A DNA stretch of 64,000 bases, from positions 1-64,000 of the forward strand of contig NZ_AKJG01000102.1 in NCBI RefSeq assembly GCF_000282455.1, read 5' to 3'. The notes beneath the pieces were generated by a model. That model searched no databases and was not told the DNA's origin. It saw only the letters and a program-made list of their open reading frames with translations. Of the stretch, positions 18,199 to 26,296 are shown piece after piece. This stretch comes from Pseudomonas sp. GM74 (GTDB lineage Bacteria > Pseudomonadota > Gammaproteobacteria > Pseudomonadales > Pseudomonadaceae). Each line of letters starts with the position of its first letter. Position 1 is the first letter of the stretch. Position numbers and translations under genes: made by a program.

Positions 18199-18879
18199 TC
18201 AATCGTCCGCATAGATGTAGTGCAGGTAACTCACCTGTTCTGCCACCGGCAATCGATGCAGCTTGGGGCACGACTCGCATAGCACGGGTGGCTCACTTTC
18301 AATGGGCTCGTGCAACTGGTAGTGCAGGCAGCAATGTCGACGCAATGGAAGTTGGGCACAAATGTCCGGCGCAGGTGACTCGACCATGCGCTGCAGGCTC
18401 CGCAACTTCAGGCGCCCGTCATTCACCGTGGCCGACTCCAGCCACTGATGCGCCTCGGCGAATCCATCCCTGGACAAATTGGCATCCATTCTCGCAAAGG
18501 CACCGTCCCAGATGGCGACCATATTGCCCCACAATACTTTCGGGGCCAGGCCACCGGCGGCAGCCAGGGTGGTGAAAACCGGTGCCAGATGCTCGTGGGT
18601 CAACCGCGACCAGTAGGCTGCTCGGTCTTCGGGGGGCAGGGTCGGTAAATGGGCGGCCAGCCCCAGTGCCTGTGGTTGACCGTCATCGTGAAACAGCACG
18701 GTCTCCTCGCCCCAGAAATCGATCGCGTGATGACGCGTGAGCACACAGGCCAGGGCGGCGGGCAGGACGATGCTCATATAGTTCATCGACCACTGTGAAA
18801 CTACGGCTGCGCGGTTCACTCCGGGATAAAGCAGGGCGAATCGGGTCAGCAGTGGTTGCAGCACGACGGGGTCGGCCAT
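18199..18879 (-). CDS. FhuF-like siderophore ferric-iron reductase
   Basis: 226 aa from ATG at 18879; a TTG at 18888 could also serve. The C terminus has the cysteine pattern of FhuF-type [2Fe-2S] reductases: HCCLHY, then 16 residues to CESCPKL (C-C-x16-C-x2-C). Such proteins reduce ferric siderophores in the cytoplasm to release iron. It is flanked by two ABC transporter genes and sits close to the TonB receptor. A good Fur-like box lies upstream at 19007 in the divergent region with the next ABC gene. Confidence 0.85.
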   Translation of the reverse strand: MADPVVLQPLLTRFALLYPGVNRAAVVSQWSMNYMSIVLPAALACVLTRHHAIDFWGEETVLFHDDGQPQALGLAAHLPTLPPEDRAAYWSRLTHEHLAPVFTTLAAAGGLAPKVLWGNMVAIWDGAFARMDANLSRDGFAEAHQWLESATVNDGRLKLRSLQRMVESPAPDICAQLPLRRHCCLHYQLHEPIESEPPVLCESCPKLHRLPVAEQVSYLHYIYADD

Positions 18880-19006
18880 TCGGCTCAAGCGTATGAAAGG
18901 CGGGTCACCATGATCACTACGGATTACCCGCTGTATCGGCGGCCAGGTCTGGTTAAGCCATTCTGGGAATTCGATAACGGCTCTCCCGCGACTTTCCCTA
19001 ATTATT

Positions 19007-19025
19007 GCAAACGATTAGCATTGGC
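19007..19025 (+). promoter_or_regulatory. Probable Fur box between the FhuF-like and ABC genes
   Basis: GCAAACGATTAGCATTGGC matches the 19-bp Fur consensus at 12 positions, with the conserved GATT and CATT halves. It lies 62 bp before the ABC gene at 19088 and 127 bp from the divergent FhuF-like start, so it could control both under iron limitation. Confidence 0.55.
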
Positions 19026-19087
19026 GAATCCTACCTCCCCGCCCTTTCAAACTCAACGTCGCCAGCGACCTGGCTCCCCAGGACCAC

Positions 19088-20833
19088 ATGCACACACTCC
19101 GCAATTTCTGGCGTCTCGCTCGACCTTTCTGGTTATCCGAACAAAAGTATCCGGCCCTGCTGCTGCTTGTCGCTACGGTGCTGATGACACTGTGCCTGGT
19201 GGGTATCAATATCCTCACCAACTTCTGGAACCTGCACTTTTACAATGCCTTGCAGGACAAGGACTACCAAGGTTTTATCCTCGGCGGCCTCCAGTTCATC
19301 CTGCTGCAAATCGGTACCGCCACCTTCACCGTGGCTGCGTTTCACTTCCAGCAGAAGCTGACATTGCGCTGGCGCCGCTGGGCCACACGGAACATGCTCG
19401 ATCAATGGCTGGATAGCCAGCGTTACCAGAAAATGAAGCTGACCGGGGCCGACGTCGACAACCCCGATCAGCGGATCGCCGAGGACATCGATCTATTCAT
19501 TGTCAAATCGCTCAAATTGAGTTTGGGACTGTTGACATCCGTGGTCTCGCTGTTTTCCTTCCTGCATATCCTCTGGCAGGCTTCCGGCCTGGTCAGTATT
19601 CCGTTCGCCGGCCAATCCGTGGTCATTCCGGGGTTGCTGGTATGGATCGCCCTGGTTTACGCGCTATTGGGCACGGGCTTCGCGTTCTGGCTGGGACGCG
19701 CATTGCCACGACTCAATTTCATGCAACAGCGGCGCGAAGCGGATTTCCGGTTTTCGCTGATGCGTCTGAGAGAAAATGCCGATTCGGTCGCTCAATACCG
19801 AGGCGAAACCGTGGAAAACCTCCGTTTCAATCAACGGCTGGAGGCGGCCCTGGAAAACTTCTGGGCGCTGGTAAAAAAACAGAAATTGGTCATGGGCTAT
19901 TCGACGTTCTACTTGCGCAGTGCCACCGTCATACCGATGTTCATCATGGCGCCACAGTTTTTTGCCGGCGCATTCTCACTCGGCCGCCTGACCCAGATAA
20001 GCGCCGCCTTCGGCGAAGTGCATGCGGCCATCGCTTATCTGGTTGAAGTGTTCCCGGAACTGTCCGAGTGGAAATCGGTGATCGACCGGCTGGTCGGTTT
20101 CCAGGAGCGACTGGATAGCGTCGAGGTCGAGTCGAAGGTCATCGTTGGTCAACAGTCCAAAGGCTTCCATATCAAGGACCTGGACATCTGGTTGCCGAAT
20201 GGCCGGCGCTTGCTCACAGGCTTTAATCTTTCACTCCAACCCGGCGACAGTCTGTTGATCAATGCCCCGTCCGGCTACGGCAAGTCGACGCTGATTCGTG
20301 CGATCACAGGGCTTTGGCCTCATGCCAGCGGTTCAACCGCTTTCGACCGAGAGCGGACCCTGACACTCTCGCAAAAACCCTATCTGCCGCTGGGCAGCCT
20401 TCGAGAGGCTCTCTGGTATCCCCATCCGCCCCATCACGAAAAAGACACTGCCCTGCGCTTGGCCATGCAGCAAGTCGGCCTGCAACACCTGAGCGAACAC
20501 CTGGATCAGGAACTTGACTGGGCTCAGACCCTGAGCATTGGCGAATTGCAGCGTTGTGCCTTTGTACGGGCGTTGATGACCCGCCCCGAGCTGCTGTTCC
20601 TCGACGAGAGTAGTTCGGCGCTCGATTCAGTGAACGAGGCGCGCTGTTATCAGTTGCTTAAACAAACACTACCGGAGTCGATCCTGATCAGCGTCGGTCA
20701 CAATGCCTCTCTGGAGCACTTCCATTGGCAAGTCCTGGAACTGCAAAGCGAGTCTCAGTGGGAGTATCGAAAGGCAAACGTTGGCGACGCCGCATGCCAG
20801 TCCCGAGGGGATTACAGTGCGATCGAAGACTGA
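19088..20833 (+). CDS. ABC transporter, fused permease-ATPase (SbmA/BacA/YddA type)
   Basis: 581 aa. The N-terminal membrane domain resembles SbmA/BacA: FWLSEQKYPALLLL, NFWNLHFYNALQDKD, and RWRRWATRNMLDQWLDSQRYQ. The C-terminal ATPase domain has a Walker A variant (APSGYGKSTL), signature LSIGELQR and Walker B LLFLDESSSALD. Relatives import or export peptides, vitamin B12 or siderophore fragments. It starts behind a probable Fur box and an AGGA ribosome site, suggesting iron-linked peptide or siderophore transport across the inner membrane. Direction and substrate are unknown. Confidence 0.87.
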   Translation: MHTLRNFWRLARPFWLSEQKYPALLLLVATVLMTLCLVGINILTNFWNLHFYNALQDKDYQGFILGGLQFILLQIGTATFTVAAFHFQQKLTLRWRRWATRNMLDQWLDSQRYQKMKLTGADVDNPDQRIAEDIDLFIVKSLKLSLGLLTSVVSLFSFLHILWQASGLVSIPFAGQSVVIPGLLVWIALVYALLGTGFAFWLGRALPRLNFMQQRREADFRFSLMRLRENADSVAQYRGETVENLRFNQRLEAALENFWALVKKQKLVMGYSTFYLRSATVIPMFIMAPQFFAGAFSLGRLTQISAAFGEVHAAIAYLVEVFPELSEWKSVIDRLVGFQERLDSVEVESKVIVGQQSKGFHIKDLDIWLPNGRRLLTGFNLSLQPGDSLLINAPSGYGKSTLIRAITGLWPHASGSTAFDRERTLTLSQKPYLPLGSLREALWYPHPPHHEKDTALRLAMQQVGLQHLSEHLDQELDWAQTLSIGELQRCAFVRALMTRPELLFLDESSSALDSVNEARCYQLLKQTLPESILISVGHNASLEHFHWQVLELQSESQWEYRKANVGDAACQSRGDYSAIED

Positions 20834-20853
20834 GCGACCATAGAGAATCGGAT

Positions 20854-20898
20854 ACAGCCCTTGGTGACAGGCAGAAAACGGCCATAAGCTGTCAGTAG
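20854..20898 (+). repeat. Dispersed intergenic repeat, copy 4
   Basis: ACAGCCCTTGGTGACAGGCA, then GAAAACGGCCATAAGCTGTC. It lies in the 254-bp gap between the ABC gene and the aminotransferase gene; the rest of that gap has no other recognisable feature. Confidence 0.65.
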
Positions 20899-21087
20899 AC
20901 AGACTAGGTGTAACCTGATTGCCCGTTGCGCCATCGTTGTCGACCAACCGGACTGGGGGCAGTTGCCGCCCACAGGTGATGCCAGCCGCTCGACAGAAGT
21001 CGCAATTCAATCCCGAGCAATCTTGTCATTTGCCAAGGCTTAGGGCAGGGTCGGTACCACTGAGATCTCTGCCAAAGGAGTCACCCC

Positions 21088-22221
21088 ATGTCAAAGCTAT
21101 ATCCCGGTATCGATCCCGAGGGGCTGGTCGAGTACTCAGTGGTCTACACCGACCGCTCGCTCAACCACATGTCGCTGTCATTTCAAGGCGTGATGAAGAA
21201 CATTTCCAGGACCCTCAAACAGGTCTACAACGCCCAGGCTGTTGCGGTGGTCCCGGGCAGCGGCACATTCGGCATGGAAGCGGTGGCGCGACAGTTTGCC
21301 ACCGACCAGCAATGCCTGGTGATACGCAACGGCTGGTTCAGTTATCGCTGGAGCCAGATCCTTGAGATGGGCAAGATCCCGGCGGCCACTACGGTGCTGA
21401 AAGCCCGACCGGTCGACACTGGTCGCCAGGCTGCCTACGCCCCACCCCCTCTGGACGAAGTGCTGGCAGCCATTCAGGCGCAGAAGCCGCAGATTGTCTT
21501 CGCCCCCCACGTTGAAACCTCATCAGGGATTATCCTGCCCGACGAATACCTGCGGGCCGTCGGCGACGCCGTGCATGCGGTGGGTGGCCTGTTCGTGCTG
21601 GACTGCATCGCCTCAGGCACGATTTGGGTTGATATGCAGAAATGCGCAGTCGACCTGCTGATCAGCGCACCGCAGAAAGGCTGGAGCGCCTCCCCTTGCT
21701 GCGCCCTGGTGATGCTCAGTTCCTTGGCCCTCGAGCGCATCGAACAGACGCATAGCAGCAGCTTCGCCTGCGACCTGAAAAAGTGGCTGCAGATCATGCA
21801 GGCCTACGAACAGGGCGGACATGCCTACCATGCGACCATGCCCAGCGATTCCCTCGCGCGGTTTAACGAAGTGATGAAAGAGACGCAAGCCTACGGTTTC
21901 GACAAGGTCCGCGGAGAACAACAGGCTCTGGGCGATCGGGTGCGCGCAATGTTGACCGGCAAAGGCATCAAAAGCGTGGCCGCAGCCGGCTTTCAGGCCC
22001 CTGGCGTAGTGGTGAGCTACACCGATGATGCCGACATCAAGAGCGGCAAGAAATTTGCCGACCACGGCCTACAGATCGCCGCCGGAGTGCCGTTGCAATG
22101 CGACGAACCGGCCGACTTCCAGACCTTCCGCATCGGTCTGTTCGGACTCGAAAAGCTGCACAATATCGAGCGCACGGTCAGCATCCTCGAGCAGGCACTG
22201 GACGAGGTGATGGTTGACTAA
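21088..22221 (+). CDS. Class V aminotransferase (alanine-glyoxylate / serine-pyruvate type)
   Basis: 377 aa with a clear AAGGAG ribosome site. Fold type I class V features: PGSGTFGMEAVARQF (cofactor phosphate site), FVLDCIASGTIWVDM (Asp near the PLP pyridine nitrogen) and SAPQKGWSASPCC with the PLP lysine. It should be a PLP enzyme acting on small amino acids such as alanine or serine with an oxo acid. There is no operon partner: both flanks carry the dispersed repeat, suggesting single-gene cargo of the island. Confidence 0.88.
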   Translation: MSKLYPGIDPEGLVEYSVVYTDRSLNHMSLSFQGVMKNISRTLKQVYNAQAVAVVPGSGTFGMEAVARQFATDQQCLVIRNGWFSYRWSQILEMGKIPAATTVLKARPVDTGRQAAYAPPPLDEVLAAIQAQKPQIVFAPHVETSSGIILPDEYLRAVGDAVHAVGGLFVLDCIASGTIWVDMQKCAVDLLISAPQKGWSASPCCALVMLSSLALERIEQTHSSSFACDLKKWLQIMQAYEQGGHAYHATMPSDSLARFNEVMKETQAYGFDKVRGEQQALGDRVRAMLTGKGIKSVAAAGFQAPGVVVSYTDDADIKSGKKFADHGLQIAAGVPLQCDEPADFQTFRIGLFGLEKLHNIERTVSILEQALDEVMVD

Positions 22222-22765
22222 GCCCTCATCTTGCCCGCAGCACATACCGAACTTGTGAACGCCAGGAAGGCATCCTGCCCTGGGCACTGCCGGCCCATGG
22301 CGCTGATCTTCGACGAATATGACGCTGGTCGTCCGGACGTCATGTTAGAACCATAAGGGAAAGCCCGTGCACGCGTCGTACTGACACGTGCGCCCTTCAG
22401 CGCTATCAGAAAAGGGTTCCAACGAAGCCTTTCACGGGGGCGGATGATTGGCGACTGTATGACTTGGATCGACCCAAGGCTGACTGTGGCGACAGGCAGA
22501 AATCGACCAATAGTTGACGGTGGCTGGAGCGATGGCAAATGTGCACCTATGCTTGGGTCTGCTGGAAGAACTGATCGAGCATTCCGCGCTGCTCCGTCAC
22601 CTGTGCGCAATATCCGTCAAAGGTCATCCGGGCGTATCAGTTTCAGCACACCTTCGATGATCCTGGAACCAGGTTTGTAGTTTGCCTGACTTTCGAAAAT
22701 CCTTTGCGCAATGCCCTTCCTCAGTTTGAGTAGTCAATGCTTCAAACTTCCCCTGGGAGAAAACC
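22222..22765. other. Intergenic region with repeat; no gene supported
   Basis: 544 bp hold repeat copy 5 (22487-22520) and several short frames without family features. A plus-strand stretch near 22297-22350 reads MALIFDEYDAGRPDVMLEP and could be debris of a gene, but I do not recognise it. Confidence 0.45.
22487..22520 (+). repeat. Dispersed intergenic repeat, copy 5
   Basis: GTGGCGACAGGCAGAAATCG followed by ACCAATAGTTGACGG, about 245 bp before the second DUF1254 gene. Confidence 0.65.
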
Positions 22766-24388
22766 ATGGCGCACATTCTCAAACCAATCGCCGTATTGAC
22801 GTCCTTTTTTACCCTGATGCTGCCGGTGCTGACCTCGACGCAGGCGGCTACCGACATTCCACCCGCCGTCAAGACGCCGGATCGTATCGAGACCCGAATC
22901 GGCGTGCTGGAATTCAGGGATGGCGCTCCAAGCGCCAAAACCGCTCAGAATGTTTATGACACACTGGCGTTCACACGCGGTGTTGATGCATTTGTGAACA
23001 GTTTTTCGGGCGCCTCGGCCTATGCGATTCGCGAGGGCTTCCACAGCATTGGCGCTGAAGACAACTCGGTGGTCATCTTCTCCGAGTTGATGGACTCCAA
23101 CTCGCTCTTTCTCACGGCCAACGCCGATACTATCTACACGGTGGCGACGCTCGACTTGACGAAAGGACCGTTGGTGGTTGAAGTGCCACCGAAGGCTCTC
23201 GGCACGCTTAATGACATGTGGTTTGGCTGGATCATCGACATCGGCGCACCCGGGCCTGATCGGGGTGAAGGCGGTAAATACCTGATTCTACCGCCGGACT
23301 ACGATGGGCCTGTTCCTGATGGCGGTTACTTTATTGGCCGCTCGAAAACCAACCATGTGCTCTACGCCGTTCGCGCCTTTATGGAGAACAACGACCCGAA
23401 ACCTGCTGTTGATCTCATCAAGGACAAGCTGAAGATCTACCCCTACACACCGGGTGGCTACGGCACCAGCATTGCCACGGCACTCGACGGCAAAGTCCGG
23501 TTGGAGCCCATCCCCCCGATACCGCCCACGAAGTTCATCGAGGGCAGTGGCAAATCCTTCAACACCATCCCGCCTAACGATTTTTCTTACTTCGAGATGC
23601 TCGACAAGCTCGTACAGCTGGAACCCGCCACCTCGTTCAGCCCGGAACTCATGGGCGAATTGGCGGCCATTGGTATCGTGAAGGGCAAACCCTTTGCTCC
23701 GGACGAGCGGATGAAGAAGATCCTCAGCGACGCGGCAGCCGTGGGCAACGCCGCTGGACGAGCGCTGAACTGGCGTGCCGCCGAGTATCCCGGCTGGGCC
23801 TATTACCCGAACTCGATGTGGGCCAACATGCTGTGGCAGGGCGGCTTCAATTTTGAAACTCCGCCGCCGTTGATTACCAAGGAAGGCCTGTTCAAGGCAT
23901 TACCGCCGACTGGCGCGCGCACGCTTGATTCTCGCACGGCCTTCTACTACGGCTACACAATGGATTCGCCGGGCATGATCATGCGGCTGCCCAACGTTGG
24001 CTCGCAGTACCTCATGGGTTTCTCTGACGCCGACAAGAATCCCTTCGATGGCGCAAAGACCTACAAGGTGACCCTGCCACCAAAGATCCCTGCCGCGAAA
24101 TTCTGGTCCTTCACCGTCTACGATAACCAGACGCGCTCCATGCTCCAGACACCACAGCGCTACCCGCGTGCCGGCAGTCAAACCTACCCTTCACCGGCGG
24201 CCGTCGAAAACGCGGATGGTTCCATGACCATCTACTTCGGCCCTTCCAAACCAGCGGACGCCAAAGCCGGCAACTGGATACAAACCATGCCCGACAAGGG
24301 CTGGTTCATGCTCCTGCGCCTCTACAGCCCCCTTGAGTCGTTCTTCACGAAAGAGTGGCGCCCGAGCGAGGTCGAACTGGTTCGGTGA
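22766..24388 (+). CDS. DUF1254/DUF1214 domain exported protein
   Basis: 540 aa. A signal peptide (cleavage near STQA-ATDI) is followed by the DUF1254 domain (LFLTANADTIYTVATLDLTKGPLVVEVP) and the C-terminal DUF1214 domain (PAAKFWSFTVYDNQTRSML, and the final WFMLLRLYSPLESFF). A GGGAG ribosome site precedes the ATG. It is longer than its paralogue at 4816 and lacks the lipobox, so it is likely soluble and periplasmic. The function of this family is not established. It stands alone between repeat copies 5 and 6. Confidence 0.87.
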   Translation: MAHILKPIAVLTSFFTLMLPVLTSTQAATDIPPAVKTPDRIETRIGVLEFRDGAPSAKTAQNVYDTLAFTRGVDAFVNSFSGASAYAIREGFHSIGAEDNSVVIFSELMDSNSLFLTANADTIYTVATLDLTKGPLVVEVPPKALGTLNDMWFGWIIDIGAPGPDRGEGGKYLILPPDYDGPVPDGGYFIGRSKTNHVLYAVRAFMENNDPKPAVDLIKDKLKIYPYTPGGYGTSIATALDGKVRLEPIPPIPPTKFIEGSGKSFNTIPPNDFSYFEMLDKLVQLEPATSFSPELMGELAAIGIVKGKPFAPDERMKKILSDAAAVGNAAGRALNWRAAEYPGWAYYPNSMWANMLWQGGFNFETPPPLITKEGLFKALPPTGARTLDSRTAFYYGYTMDSPGMIMRLPNVGSQYLMGFSDADKNPFDGAKTYKVTLPPKIPAAKFWSFTVYDNQTRSMLQTPQRYPRAGSQTYPSPAAVENADGSMTIYFGPSKPADAKAGNWIQTMPDKGWFMLLRLYSPLESFFTKEWRPSEVELVR

Positions 24389-24489
24389 GACCAGGTCACG
24401 GTCAGCACAACCTCCCGGGCGGTGCTGACCGCGGTGTTGGCTTCCGCCGAAAGGAGGGAACATTTTACGGGTACAACGGCCACTAATGC

Positions 24490-24624
24490 TGCTGTCAATT
24501 ACTGAAGATCGACGGTCAACCTCTGACGGTACAAGCCGGGCCGCAATACTGGCTCGACAGTCCGGAAGATGACGCACAAGGTAAAGGCTTTCGCGTGGCG
24601 GTGACGTTACTGTTTCCACGCTGA
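24490..24624 (+). pseudogene. C-terminal scrap of an outer-membrane transporter-type gene
   Basis: An open stretch of about 40 codons without a start reads LKIDGQPLTVQAGPQYWLDS and ends VAVTLLFPR followed by a stop. This is the typical last beta-strands of Pseudomonas outer-membrane 'transporter' or neuromedin-U-like proteins. A stop lies just upstream in frame (24484), so the rest of the gene is gone. It is a remnant inside the island. Confidence 0.5.
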
Positions 24625-24723
24625 TGGGTAGATCAACACGAATGCGATACATAGGCGAAATCCACAGGTCGATATTGACACTTTCTGATTGGTACGAACG
24701 CCCCCTATGGACCGATTTCGGTC

Positions 24724-24760
24724 GGTCGTGACAGGCAGAAATCGGCCATTAGCAGTCGCT
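24724..24760 (+). repeat. Dispersed intergenic repeat, copy 6
   Basis: GTCGTGACAGGCAGAAATCG followed by GCCATTAGCAGTCGC, the copy closest to consensus. It lies in the 440-bp gap that also holds the transporter scrap at 24490; I see no other gene in that gap. Confidence 0.7.
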
Positions 24761-24828
24761 CGCAAGTGTCTACTCAATCAGGGAGGGTCATTCACTAATG
24801 CCCGGAGGTGGCTCAGGCAAATCGAAAG

Positions 24829-25527
24829 TCACTTAGTCTGATTCGATGGATAAAGACCGGCAAACCTCGCTATCACAACACCAACGTAAAAGACTCCTGA
24901 AAACTCTTCGACCATCACAAGTGAGCGGGCATGGTTGGTCATAGGAATAACATCACCGTAACCGGTAGTTGTGAGCGTCGTGAGGCTGAAATAGATCAGC
25001 TTGAAGAAAGTGCCGGGCTGTACGAAGTCGAGTTGGCCAGGGCCGAATGAGCCAGCTCTGGACATCTCGACCAGGGCATATACGAACGACCAGACGAAGG
25101 CCAGCATGATGTAACCCGCAAGCGCACCATGCAGCTTGTCCGCTGTAATCGGCCCGTGCTTGAGAATATAGCGAAGCACACCACTGAACGAGACGGCAAG
25201 AGACGCCACATAAGCTATCCCGGCAAGCCGGAGAATCGCCGTACTCTCAGCCCACAACGCTCCCCATTGAAGGCCAACCCCAAGCAACGCCAGGCTCAGC
25301 TTGAGGATGAGCCCCCGCCGAGTCTGCCTGGTGGCGAAAGCCCCCACGAGCAGAACGATTGAAAAAAGAATGCCAAGCAACGTGCGAGCAAATATACCTT
25401 CCTCAAGAAAGGGAAACAGAAGGATCAATCCTAGTAAGAGCAGCAATAGATAGGTGTAGGGACCTTTCCCCATAATCATCTGAGCTAAATCTTCGTCGGA
25501 TTCGGTTTTATCTTGCGGATTTGTCAT
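24829..25527 (-). CDS. Two-pore-segment potassium channel (Ion_trans_2)
   Basis: 232 aa with several hydrophobic helices. Near the C terminus is a pore loop with the K+ selectivity filter: LIYFSLTTLTTTGYGDVIPMTNHARSLV. A helix (FSGVFYVGVVIARFAGLY) follows the pore. It should be an inner-membrane K+ channel without the cytoplasmic RCK domain found in Kch-like channels. Kup lies in the same island, so two K+ pathways are encoded there, but they are 15 kb apart and not an operon. Confidence 0.88.
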   Translation of the reverse strand: MTNPQDKTESDEDLAQMIMGKGPYTYLLLLLLGLILLFPFLEEGIFARTLLGILFSIVLLVGAFATRQTRRGLILKLSLALLGVGLQWGALWAESTAILRLAGIAYVASLAVSFSGVLRYILKHGPITADKLHGALAGYIMLAFVWSFVYALVEMSRAGSFGPGQLDFVQPGTFFKLIYFSLTTLTTTGYGDVIPMTNHARSLVMVEEFSGVFYVGVVIARFAGLYPSNQTK

Positions 25528-25642
25528 AACGGTTTCCCAGAGACGCTCGAGACCAGATGTTGCACGGTTGAATCTGACCGGGCTTTAGATTAGTCGGCAG
25601 TGAAACTCTAGTCGCGAATGCATGTGAGAGGATTCAGCTAGA

Positions 25643-25677
25643 CGGACAGCTAAGGGTCGACTTCTGCCCTTCGTGAC
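25643..25677 (-). repeat. Dispersed intergenic repeat, copy 7 (minus strand)
   Basis: On the minus strand: GTCACGAAGGGCAGAAGTCG then ACCCTTAGCTGTC. This copy lies exactly where the VOC-family gene fragment loses similarity to its family and supplies its last codons and stop. Confidence 0.55.
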
Positions 25678-25826
25678 ATGCGTCCGTCGCTGAACCCGGT
25701 ATAAGTCGGGCCGTAGTCAACGAAGCTCCAGCCGAATATGCTTCCGTAGAAGGTCTTGCTTCGGTCGATGTCAACGACATTGAACTCAATGTTGTCGATC
25801 TGACGGTCTTTTCCTTGCATGCCCAT
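25650..25826 (-). pseudogene. Truncated VOC/glyoxalase-family gene
   Basis: 58 codons from ATG at 25826 (MGMQGKDRQIDNIEFNVVDI) give the first beta-alpha-beta unit of a glyoxalase/dioxygenase-superfamily protein (SKTFYGSIFGWSFVDYGPTYTGFSDGR). Full-length relatives have about 120-130 residues. The reading breaks after FSDGR and ends inside repeat copy 7. It lacks most of the fold and should be non-functional. Confidence 0.75.
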
Positions 25827-25911
25827 TGACGCTTCCTTGGTTGATTGGGAGCAAGCGAGTCTAGGGCATTTGGCCAATCTGTTGCATCGACCGGTTGAAT
25901 CCACAGTCGAT

Positions 25912-25950
25912 TGCAGCCCGTCGCGACAGTCAACTATCGGCCAGTTGCGG
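25912..25950 (+). repeat. Dispersed intergenic repeat, copy 8
   Basis: TTGCAGCCCGTCGCGACAGT then CAACTATCGGCCAGTTGCGG, about 45 bp from the tRNA-Cys terminator, at the edge of the island. Confidence 0.55.
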
Positions 25951-25993
25951 AACACTTGCAAAAAAATGCGGAACACTTCACTTTTTTGAAGAC

Positions 25994-26029
25994 AATAAAA
26001 AACCCCGTAGATCACTGATCTACGGGGTT
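25994..26029 (-). terminator. Terminator of the tRNA-Gly/tRNA-Cys unit
   Basis: A perfect 14-bp stem (AACCCCGTAGATCA / TGATCTACGGGGTT) with a very short loop and a minus-strand T-run, 9 bp after the CCA end of tRNA-Cys. A related hairpin stands at 6985-7019 beside the truncated copy. Confidence 0.88.
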
Positions 26030-26037
26030 GTTTATAG

Positions 26038-26111
26038 TGGAGGCCGAGGTCGGAATCGAACCGGCGTAGGCGGATTTGCAATCCGCTGCATAACCATTTT
26101 GCTACTCGGCC
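26038..26111 (-). tRNA. tRNA-Cys (anticodon GCA)
   Basis: 74 nt with acceptor arms GGCCGAG / CTCGGCC, anticodon loop TTGCAAA, T loop GTTCGATTCC and encoded CCA. Its 3' 47 nt are repeated at 7030-7076, making it the likely integration target of the 19-kb segment. It is co-transcribed behind tRNA-Gly. Confidence 0.98.
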
Positions 26112-26157
26112 TCAAAACATTTGCTGTCAGTAGCGCGACATCAAATGCGTACAAACT

Positions 26158-26233
<76 letters not shown>

Positions 26234-26248
26234 GTCTTGGTGTGGCGC

Positions 26249-26276
26249 ATTCTATAGAATCCAGAAGCCCCGTCAA
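26249..26276 (-). promoter_or_regulatory. Sigma-70 promoter of the tRNA-Gly/Cys unit
   Basis: On the minus strand TTGACG, 16 bp, TAGAAT, ending 15 bp before the tRNA-Gly gene. The near-consensus boxes and position fit a strong stable-RNA promoter. Confidence 0.65.
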
Positions 26277-26296
26277 CCCTTTGATTCAAAAAAGTT

